Shown: positions 55,626-64,000 of the stretch, one piece after another | How positions within the stretch are numbered: position 1 is the stretch's first letter | Layout of the letters: every line of letters begins with the position of its first letter | Source: Strigamia acuminata | Taxonomy: Eukaryota > Arthropoda > Chilopoda > Geophilomorpha > Linotaeniidae | Length of the DNA: 64,000 bases | Direction of reading: 5' to 3' | NCBI GenBank assembly: GCA_949358305.1 | Contig: OX442314.1 | Location: 9,915,060 to 9,979,059 of the forward strand | Notes under the pieces: generated by a model | Database searches by the model: none | The model's input: the letters and a program-made list of their open reading frames with translations, nothing else | What the model was told of the DNA's origin: nothing | Made by a program: the position numbers and the translations under genes

Positions 55626-58365
55626 GAGAGGAATTTTTAAGTTTGTTTTGGGAAAAATTATTTTTTTTTGGGAGGAAAAGAAAATGGAGGTTTTTGGAGG
55701 TTTTAATGTTTTGGTGATTTTGGGGTTTTGGGGGGGTTTGGGTCCAAAATGTTGGGTTTTTTGGGTTTTATTTTAGGTTTTTGAGTTTTTTTTTAGGTTT
55801 ATTTTGTTTTTTAATGTTTTTTTTTTAGTTTTTTGGTGTTTTTTTGTTTTTTTTCGTGTTTTTTAGGTTTTATTGGTATTTTTTGGGTCCAAAATGTTGG
55901 GTTTTTTGACTTTTTTTAGGTTTTTGGTATGTTTTGTAGGTTTATTTTGTTTTTTAATGGATTTTCTCTCGTTTTTTCGGTTTTTTCGGTGGTTTTTTCG
56001 TGTTTCTTTAAGATTTTATTGGTGTTTTTTGGGTTTTTTCGTCTTTTTTTAAAGATTTTATTGGTGTTTTTTGGGTTTTTTCGTCTTTTTTAAAGATTTT
56101 ATTGGTGGTTTTTGGGGTTTTTTGGGAGGTTTATTTGGTTTTTAAGTGTTTTTTCCCGTTTTCTTAGGTTTTTAGAAGGTTTTTTTAGGTTATTTTTAAG
56201 GTTTTTATTTAGTTTGGGTTTATTCTGTTTTTTTTTAGGTGTTTTTATATGTGTTCTAGGTTTTTTTTAAGGTATTTTAGGTTTTTTTTTAGGTATTTTA
56301 GATTTTTTTTTGGTTATTATAGATTTTTTGGGGTTTTTCGGTTGTTTTGGGTTTTTTGGGGTTTGATGAGTTGTGTTGTCAAGAACGAGACGACTCGAGA
56401 TGCGGGTGATGGAGATGATGTTTAATAAAAGTTTCACGAAGAAGTTGCGGGTCGGTGGAATAAATGCGAGGTCAGTTTAGGGCGTCATAGAATCAGGAAG
56501 AGAATTAGAATGGTGGATTTTTGTTGTTGTTTTTTTTTTTATATATTTATATATGTAACGTGGGGAAAATGTACGGTAATTACGATTTATCGTTTTTTAA
56601 ATCAACTTTGACCGTGCGTGATAAGAAAAGTTGAGCTTGTCACAGGGAAAATGCAAGTTATTCCGTTTGGATCGGTTAAATTATAACGTAAGTTTAAAAT
56701 TTTTACCTTAAAATGGTCGAATTTAGAAAATTACGTTTTAAATGGGGACAAAATCGGTCGCAAAACACGTTTTGTCACGTTAATTCGACGAGAAATAACC
56801 AAAAACGCAAAATTCTACGTTAATTCTTGAAGATTTAACGTTTTTTTGCACCAATGTAAATAAAAATATAACGTAAATTTAACATTTTACGTTAAAAAAG
56901 TCGAATTTATCGTTTCCTCACGTTAATTTTGAAAATTACGTATCAGATTCGACAAAACCACAATTTTTAACGTTAAAAAATAACGTAAATAAAAATTTTA
57001 ACGTTAACTTTCGGATCCGTTATAAAAATTCAATTTTCCGAGCAAAAATCGAAAAAAAAATAATATTTTATAACGGAAATGTCATATTTAACGTAAGGTC
57101 AATACACAAATGACACCCAATTTTTTTGTTATCTTTCTTTATTATTTTTTTTAAAATTTATTATTTTCACCTGAGAGAAAACCAGGTGAAGGTCAGGTCA
57201 GTGACACGGGGCAGTGTGACGTCACAAATGTTTCTTTTTTACTACGATTTTCGTCATGAGCGTTGGATGAATGAGACGTAAGTTTCATTCCGTTCGATGA
57301 GGCCGGAAGTCGGTTTGGGAGAGTCGCTCGTGCGTGACGTCATTTTGGTGGGAATGAATGGAACGTAATTGGAGTATACTGAGGGAGTGCAGGGCCAGGA
57401 TGCTGCGTTGCTATGACAACGTGCCACCTGTTATATCGGAAGTATCGGGCCTAGTCGGTTTGGATTGATTTTCTACCGTATTTTTACTGCGGTTTTGACG
57501 TTTTGTGTTGGGTTTTTCTTTTAATTTTGTGTTTGGTTTTAATTTTTAACGTAGTCATTTGAGTTTTGGGTTATTTATACGCGATTTTTGGAATTACGTT
57601 TTAACGTTAAGTCTTTACTGTAAATTCTACGTTATTAATGTGAATATAACGGGGAAAATTGATTTAATGGAAGATTAACGTGATGTGATGTTCTAAAATA
57701 AAAATAAAACTTGGAATTATAACGGATATGGTTTGTTTGGTAACGTAAAATTTAAATTTTACGTTAATAACGATTTATTTTATTTTTTTAAATAGTTAAA
57801 ACGCTATTTCCACCGGAAATTCAACGTAAAACGTTATTCCAAAACAAAAATAAAACTTAAAACATAACGAAAACGTTTTTTTCTTAACGTAAAATCCAAA
57901 TCTTACGTTAAAACAATTTTTTTTCATTTTGAAAAACGCTATTTCCACCGTTTCCGTTTACTTAACCTTAAACGCTATTTCCACCGTTAATTCAACGTGA
58001 AACGATATTCCAAAAGAAAAATAAAATTTAAAACATAACGGAAACGTTTTTTTCCAACGTAAAATCCAAATTCTACGTTAAAACAATTTCTTTTCACTTT
58101 GAAAAACGCTATTTCCACCGTTTATTCAAAATAAAACGTTATTCCAAACCGAAAATAAAAGTGATAATTATAACGGAAACGATAATTTTATAACGTAAAA
58201 TCCAAACTTTACGTTAAACCAATTACCTTACACTAAAAAAAACACTCAAACCGCTATTTCCACCGTTAAAACACCCCAAAAACCTCATCCCAACGTAAAA
58301 AAAACAAAACTCTACCGTAAAATAAAACCAAAAACCCAAAACATCCATTTCAAAATTGCAAATTC
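55600..58365. repeat. T/G-rich repeat, then ACGTTA/TAACGT-rich region
   Basis: 55600-56350 has loose GGTTTTTTAGG(T) units after a T run at 55600-55625. 56560-58360 is AT-rich with very many AACGTAAAAT and TTTTACGTTA motifs in both orientations, and about 57780-58360 has units with AAACGCTATTTCCACCGTT. 57170-57470 is a less repetitive island. No gene is supported. Confidence 0.75.
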
Positions 58366-58811
58366 CAGCCACCAGTCACGAGATCCAATTTCCTCCTCAA
58401 CCCGCCACGGAACCTCGTCCTTGATCCCGAATCAACACAAACAATTTCCACCAACTTCCCTCATTACATTCGCAAATTCCTGCCCTTGAAAATCAATTGT
58501 CCGCAACACGTCTTACACAATCATGCGCACTGTGCTCCAATTAGCCGACCACCTAAGTACACGCTGCACACCGACCGAGCTCCTTAACACCCATTGCCGA
58601 ATACGAAGACTAACCTTGACGGATCGACGGGCGTGGTTATATCGCACGCATTCATTCCATTGCTCGCGGGGCGCGACCGTAAAACACTACTTAAAATCGA
58701 ACAACACTTAAGCGGACGAAAAAACATTGAAACAATCATTAAAAATCCAAAGAAATGTCGTTTTTTTGCACTGTTCCATGACTCACACGACCCTTTGTTG
58801 CCATTTTGCAG
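58366..58811. other. End of intron, no separate gene supported
   Basis: A/C-rich then mixed sequence ending in the acceptor CCATTTTGCAG. Short ORFs at 58523-58711 have no support. Confidence 0.5.
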
Positions 58812-58895
58812 CTTCCAGACGGGGTGGAGTTGACCCTCAACGAGCTACAAGACATGGCCGCCAGACAGCAACAACAAATAGAAAACCAACAACAG
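58812..58895 (+). CDS. ASPP exon: start of conserved coiled-coil region
   Basis: An 84-bp exon (28 codons, phase 0 at both ends) between CATTTTGCAG and CAG/GTGGGT. It encodes LPDGVELTLNELQDMAARQQ and on to QIENQQQ. The stretch VELTLxELQDMAARQQQQIENQQQ is nearly identical to the start of the coiled coil in vertebrate ASPP1 (PPP1R13B) and close to ASPP2. ASPP proteins bind p53 and the catalytic subunit of protein phosphatase 1 through C-terminal ankyrin repeats and an SH3 domain, which lie beyond this window. They act in the cytoplasm, at cell junctions and in the nucleus. Confidence 0.93.
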
Positions 58896-59007
58896 GTGGG
58901 TCGTCTACTCTTGTCTTTTTAATCGTTCAGAATCCGTAAGGATTTGTCATTAGAAGATGCAATAGAAAAGGTTCTACTCGCGGCTTTGCGATCCCGTTCT
59001 GCGCAGG

Positions 59008-59220
59008 CGATTTTCTAATTCCAGTTGTGTTATTCAGCAGCATTAAGCCTAATATTAGGCCTAATAAGGCCAAAATACTCGGTAAACAATAATAAACTCA
59101 TCATTAAAAGTAATTCACAGTGTATTATCAAAATATGGTTGCTTATTTATTTTATTTTAGCATTATTAGGCCTAATAATAGGCTTAATATTGTTAAATAA
59201 CGACTGGAATTAGAAAATCG
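59008..59220. mobile_element. MITE in the ASPP intron, ends CGATTTTCTAATTCCAGT
   Basis: Perfect 18-bp inverted ends, with a further inverted inner segment (ATTAAGCCTAATATTAGGCC). There is no certain target duplication. Confidence 0.72.
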
Positions 59221-60154
59221 TATGCGCTGAATGGGATGCGCAGTACGAATTTAGCATCAAGATACCAGGGCGCGAACTGTAGTCCTCGCGGCTTTTACAC
59301 TGGAAAAAAAAGTAGATTTACATGCTTGTAAAACATTGTAAATATAAAGGTAGATGGGTTTTACAAGTTTGGAAATTAGATTTACAAACAATTGAAAATA
59401 AGCTTTTTCTCAGCATATTTACAATCTCGGAAAGAGACCATTTCCATGATTTTTTTCTACAATAACTTTACAAACATTTTCAATTATGTAATTTTGAAAT
59501 GTTATAATATATTTCCAATGTATTTCCAATATATTTCTTATATAAAAAATCTACTACCCTGAAAGAAAACTGATTGTAAATATAATATTTTAAACAACAA
59601 ATTTACGATTTATTGGAAATATTAGATTTCACCTTTAGTATTTACTACTAATTTCCAAAAGCGTGGAAACGTATAAATATTTACAACACCTTTTCAACAA
59701 ATTTTCTCGTAACAGGAAATTCAAATTTTCCATATTAATTTCCAACTTGGAAGTGTTTGGAAATTTACTTTTTATCCCAGCGTTATCTTTATCGATCAAT
59801 GTCGGAGACCATTGGCAATGCCGTCAAATTTACGGTCTCATCGCTCATAAGCCTAACAGTCCCGGTATGCGCCCCTGATAGTTTAGTGCATCTCTATCAC
59901 CACTCTCTTCCGGCACTGTTTACAAATTGAACAAAATGACTTTATCACCTATTTACCTTTATTATTCCGCAATTTGGTGAAGCATGACGCTCAGTAAGAA
60001 ACAACAATTCATAAACTTCTCCGTAAGAATCTGAGGTTGCCCGGGCATAACACCCTTGGACTTCTTCTTGCGGGTTATATGAAAGTTATACCAAATAAGG
60101 GATATAAATGACCTTAAGCAAAGAATAACTGCTGCCATTGAGACCATCCATAGT
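59221..60154. other. Intron sequence, no supported gene
   Basis: 59290-59720 is AT-rich with recurrent GGAAAT and GTAAAT words. Nothing else recognised. Confidence 0.45.
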
Positions 60155-61050
60155 GGAGAAGGCCCATGCCATTGTGAGGGCCCTTATACTACTGTGAGGG
60201 CCCCCAGAAAATATTTTTCAATTGAGGCCTCAAAAAAAGGCTTTCCAAGGGGCCCCATGCCATTCTGAGAGCCCCATGTCACTGTTAGGTCCCCAAAATA
60301 TATTTTTCAATTGAGGCTCTAAAAAAGGCTTCCCAAAGGGCCCCAAAAATCTTTTTTCAATTGTGGCCCCAAAAAAGGCTTCCCAAAGGGCCCCCATGCC
60401 ACTGTTAAGGCCCCCAAAATATTTTTTACAATTGAGGTCCCAAAAAGGCTTTCCAAAGGGCCCCCATGCCATTATGAGGGTCCCATGCCACTGTTAGGAC
60501 CCCCAAAATATATTTTTCAATTAAGGCTCTAAAGCAGGCTTCCCAAAGGGCCCCCATGCCACTATTAGGGCCCCCATGCCTTTGTTAGGTCCAAAAATTC
60601 TTTTTTTCAATTAAGCCTCCAAAAAGGCTTCCCAAAGGGGCCCCATGTCACTGTTAGGGCCCCCAAAATCTTTTTTTTAATTTAGGCCCCAAAAAAGGCT
60701 TTCCAAAGGGCCCACATGCCATTGTGAGGGCCCCCAAATCTTTTTTCAATTAAGGCCCCAAAAAAGGCTTTCCAAAGGGCCCCCATGTCACTGTTAGGGC
60801 CCCCAAAACCTTTTTTCAATTGAGGCCCCAAAAAAGGCTTTCCAAAGGGCCCTCATGCCATTGTGAGGTCCCACATGCCACTGTTAGGGCCCCCATGCCA
60901 TTGTTAGGTCCAAAGAATCTTTTTTTCAATTAAGGCCCCAAAAAGGCTTTCCAAAGGGGCTCCATGTCACTGTTAGGGTCCCCAAAATCTTTTTTTCAAT
61001 TGAGGCCCCAAAAAAGGCTTTCCAAAGGGCCCCTAAACCCTAAATCTGCC
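60155..61050. repeat. GGGCCCCCATGCCACTGTTAGG tandem repeat in an ASPP intron
   Basis: About ten imperfect units of 75-100 bp, each with AGGCTTTCCAAAGGGCCC, CATGCCACTGTTAGG and a TTTTTTTCAATTGAGGCCCC segment. Minus-strand ORFs are artefacts. Confidence 0.92.
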
Positions 61051-61779
61051 TCTGGTCTAACTTAGGCCTAAGATATTTGGACTTGATGACATTATCTTCA
61101 CTTAACCTTGATGGTTAGGAGAAATGAGGTAATTATGATGTCAAATACGTCATATCCTGTGCCATTAAATTAACCAAGTGGTTTAGTCGAATAGTCCAAG
61201 GACATTTAGCCTGTAGGTTGTTAGATTATAATGGGATATTAAATTTAAGGTTTGGGCAAGTGAAATGGTTTAATAATAAGGTTCCCCCTTGTTCGCGACC
61301 CCTTGTTCCCCCTCCCGGTGTAATTGTTCCCCCCACAACATCTGTCATGCTTAGTACGCCACTCTTTACATCAATTGGAACGCGTCCCTTGTTGGGAACG
61401 CCATCTGGGACGCGCGGATGCTGCGGTTTAATAAAAAGGATGAGGATGAAAAGATTGGTGGGTGATGGCGGTGGTGTTGATAGAGTTGTAGTTGTCGGGC
61501 CAAATTGGATTTGCACGAGTAAATTCGATTGTGAGGGGGCCGGGGTGGGGCGGGGTGGTTGGAGAAGGTCGTTTTTTTTATTGTCGGAGGTTTAAAGGAA
61601 GTTAATGGAAGTTTAGTGAGTGATGATGTAATTGAATGGGTTAATTGGACAATTAATTGGGCAATTTAGGCGAAAATTGGGTCTGGAAAGCGGTTTCTAG
61701 CTTTTTTTTCTTGGTGGGATGATGTCGATTAGGGCAAATTAGAACATTTTTCGGGTTTTACGAGTTAGTTCTGGTTAAA
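61051..61779. other. Intron sequence, no supported gene
   Basis: Overlapping ORFs of 125 and 96 codons on opposite strands (61218-61595) have no domain or splice support. Confidence 0.4.
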
Positions 61780-62225
61780 TTATAGTTTTTCCAGTTTTTT
61801 TGACGTGATTTCTGCTAAATTACATTATTTTCTGGTTTTTATGACGTGATGTTTGCCAAATTACATCATTTTCTGGTTTTTATGACGTGATGTTTGCCAA
61901 ATTACATCATTTTCCGTTTTTTATGACGTGATTTCTGCCAAATTTCATCATTGTCCGGTTCTTATCACGTGATTTCTGCCAAATTACATCATTGTCCGGT
62001 TTTTATGACGTGATTTCTGCCAAATTACATCATTTTCCGTTTTTTATGACGTGATTTCTGCCAAATTTTATCATTGTCCGGTTTTTATGACGTCATTTCT
62101 GCCAAATTACACCATTATCCGGTTTTTATGACGTCATTTCTGCCAAATTACATCATTTTCCGGTTCTTATGACGTGATTTCTGCCAAATTACATCATTGT
62201 CCGGTTTTTACGACGTCATATCCGG
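61780..62225. repeat. ~42-bp tandem repeat with TGACGT(G/C)A sites upstream of an ASPP exon
   Basis: Ten to eleven units read TTTTTATGACGTGATTTCTG, then CCAAATTACATCATTGTCCGG. Most have TGACGTGA. At least two have the full CRE TGACGTCA. It lies 260-700 bases before the exon at 62482. Confidence 0.93.
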
Positions 62226-62481
62226 CAATACACGCCGTCTTAATGACGCTTTCTCATTGAAATAATAACGCTTCAATGTTTTGGTGTTTTTCTTCATTTT
62301 GATTTAATTTTTTGCCACGTTACGTCGCTGTGGCACAGCCATCAAAATGGCGGTTTGTTTGTTTGTTCATTTCCGAAAAGTTTGGAAGAAGTGCAACGAA
62401 ATCAGGATGAACGAGTGACATAATAAAAAGAGCAATGATAATAATAATAAAATACTAATCCAATTGAAACTGTCGTTGTAG

Positions 62482-62671
62482 ATGTTAGTCGCGAAGGAGC
62501 AGCGGCTCAAGTTCCTCAAACAACAGGAAGTTCGCCACCACCAAATGGCGACGGAAAACGAACGTCTTCGCCGACTGAGGGAGAAAGTAGAGGCGCAAGA
62601 GCTCAAGCTGCGGAAATTGAGGGCACTCAGGGGACAAGTGGACCAGCAAAAGGCAAACAACAACACCCTGT
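62482..62671 (+). CDS. ASPP exon: central coiled coil
   Basis: A 190-bp exon between TCGTTGTAG and CTGT/GTATGT (phase 0 in, phase 1 out). It begins [16 protein letters not shown], as in vertebrate ASPP1, and continues with a heptad-like, Arg/Glu/Leu-rich segment including [19 protein letters not shown], then QQKANNNTL. This is the conserved coiled coil used for self-association and for binding Par3 and other partners in known ASPP proteins. The next exon completes the split serine codon. Confidence 0.94.
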
Positions 62672-62782
62672 GTATGTAATACATCAATAAGACAATCGCC
62701 ATTATCAATGATGTCATATAACCTCGTTTTCGCCATTCAAACTAATGAAGGGAAACAACAAAAATTGTTTGTCTCTTTGCAG

Positions 62783-62967
62783 CGTCCGAGTTGGACTCCA
62801 TACGGGCACTGTTCAACGAAAAGGAAAAAGAACTCTCTCTGGCCGTCGCCAAAGTGGACGAACTCACCCGCCAACTCGAGGAACTCAGGCGCGGGCGACT
62901 GGCGAACGGAAATTCCGCCAACGTGCCATCTCACGCCGATTTGGAGAAGCTAAGGAGAGAATTGATG
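62783..62967 (+). CDS. ASPP exon: coiled coil continuation
   Basis: A 185-bp exon between CTCTTTGCAG and ATG/GTAACT (phase 1 in, phase 0 out), after a short 111-bp intron. It encodes SELDSIRALFNEKEKELSLA, then VAKVDELTRQLEELRRGRL and a C-terminal part ending DLEKLRRELM. The AVAKVDELTRQLE motif is highly conserved in animal ASPP proteins. Its reading frame follows directly from the previous exon. Confidence 0.94.
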
Positions 62968-63059
62968 GTAACTGAAATGTCTTCTTTTTTTAAATGGAAT
63001 TTATTAGCGTGGAGCTCCGAATAAACACAAGGGCGTTTAATTTTTTAAGAGCTGACTCG

Positions 63060-63790
63060 ATCAATTTTTTTATGGGATTTTAGGACAAAAACTGGAATTT
63101 TCTGCATAAAATTGAACTTTGTAGTCTAAAAATTGGGATTTTTATGCAGAAAATTGTACTTTTTAGGCTTAAAATTGGGATTTTTATGCAGAAAACCGTA
63201 CTTTGAAGGTTTAATAATGTAAATTTTATGCACAAAATTGACTTTTTAGGCTTAATCATGTAAATTTTATGCACAAAATTGACTTTTTAGACTTAATCAT
63301 GTAAATTTTATGCACAAAATTGACTTTTTAGACTTAAAATGAAAACTTTATGCACAAAATTGACTTTTTAGACCAACAAATGTAATTTTATGCACAAAAC
63401 CATGCTTTACAGGCTTAATAATGGAATTCTAGGCACAAAATTGTACATTTTAGGCCCACAAATGGAATTTTTATGCACAAAAATGAACTTTTTAGGCCTA
63501 AAATTGGAATTTTCTGCACAAAACTGTAGTTTTTGGCTCAAAATTGGGATTTTTATACAGAAAACCATACTTTATAGGCTTAATAATGGAATTCTATACA
63601 CAAAATTGCACATTTTAGGCCCACGAATGGAAATTTTATGCACAAAATTGCACATTTTAGACCCAAAATTGGAATTTTATGCAGAAAACCGTCCTTTTTA
63701 GGCTTAATAATGGACATTTTATGCACAAAACCGTACTTTTTAGGCTTAACAAAGGAATTTTAGGCCAAAAAATGGAATTTTCTGCTCTTT
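63060..63790. repeat. TTTTATGCACAAAATTGACTTTTTAGGC tandem repeat in an ASPP intron
   Basis: About 20 imperfect units of 33-37 bp. The unit often contains TTTTTAGG, which resembles a weak 3' splice site. Confidence 0.92.
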
Positions 63791-63925
63791 TGACGCCTAA
63801 ATTTGATGTTTTCAGACCTCCTTGCTACGTTTGTAAATGTGCACAATAAAAGCCCAAAATTCGCAGCTTCACGGCATTCAATAAGATTGAACATTAATTC
63901 TTCTTTTCGTTTTCTCTCTGCGCAG

Positions 63926-64000
63926 TATCGAAACAAATTAAACGAAGCTCAGAGCGCGCAGTTGGCGCAGCAGCGTGAAGCGCTCTCTCGAGGCCAGGAA
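63926..64000 (+). CDS. ASPP exon, cut by the window end
   Basis: The acceptor TTTCTCTCTGCGCAG is followed by an open frame in phase 0: YRNKLNEAQSAQLAQQREAL and onwards for at least 25 codons. It matches the ASPP segment NKLNxEQxxxLxQQxE that ends the coiled coil. The Pro-rich, ankyrin and SH3 regions must follow beyond the window. Confidence 0.9.

Noticed and set aside
60155-61050. Regularly spaced repeats suggestive of a CRISPR array
   Set aside because: Units are long and degenerate with no unique spacers, and the DNA is eukaryotic. It is a minisatellite.
61218-61595. Opposing ORFs of 125 and 96 codons in an ASPP intron
   Set aside because: Mirror ORFs on opposite strands of the same GC-rich DNA, without splice sites or similarity.

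Overview
The window looks like intron-rich, repeat-rich animal nuclear DNA, most likely from an invertebrate. The evidence is GT-AG introns, a recognisable metazoan gene (ASPP/PPP1R13), a Ty3/Gypsy retrotransposon, many MITEs and a SINE-like repeat. I see no bacterial operons, rRNA or CRISPR. The close match of the ASPP exons to animal homologues suggests a bilaterian, perhaps an arthropod, but the species cannot be fixed from the sequence.

Host genes. The + strand carries the 5' half of an ASPP gene (apoptosis-stimulating of p53 protein). Four exons are clear: 58812-58895, 62482-62671, 62783-62967 and 63926 to beyond the window end. A probable upstream exon lies at 15091-15152, which implies a first intron of about 43.7 kb. 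Inside that interval three GC-rich islands (about 47.8-48.3, 52.26-52.6 and 55.14-55.47 kb) each hold a short ATG-containing segment with a phase-0 splice donor, fitting the phase-0 acceptor at 58812. They are candidate alternative first exons. The one at 55457-55465 has promoter-like CCAAT, GC-box and YY1-like sites. On the minus strand of the same interval is a complete two-exon gene (17592-17789) for a 44-residue secreted peptide with a four-cysteine C-x3-C-x10-C-x-C pattern, with its own TATA box and poly(A) signal.

Mobile DNA, left to right: a tandem Ty3/Gypsy insertion (1814-8517) with three LTRs, one intact gag-pol ORF and one deleted copy, all inside one 5-bp target duplication; several TA-flanked MITEs; a 0.5-kb-arm palindrome (24900-25925) holding a tRNA-like sequence; a young LTR element (29909-36807) with identical 1116-bp LTRs whose only long ORF (1455 codons) has no recognisable retroviral domain; and a three-level nest of elements with 8-bp target duplications (39973-41132).

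Much of the rest is degenerate tandem repeat, with a different motif in nearly every interval. Around the GC islands the + strand is A/C-rich upstream and T/G-rich downstream. This repeated switch of strand composition fits divergent transcription from those islands. The 21-47 kb stretch has few such switches and is mostly transposon-derived or featureless.
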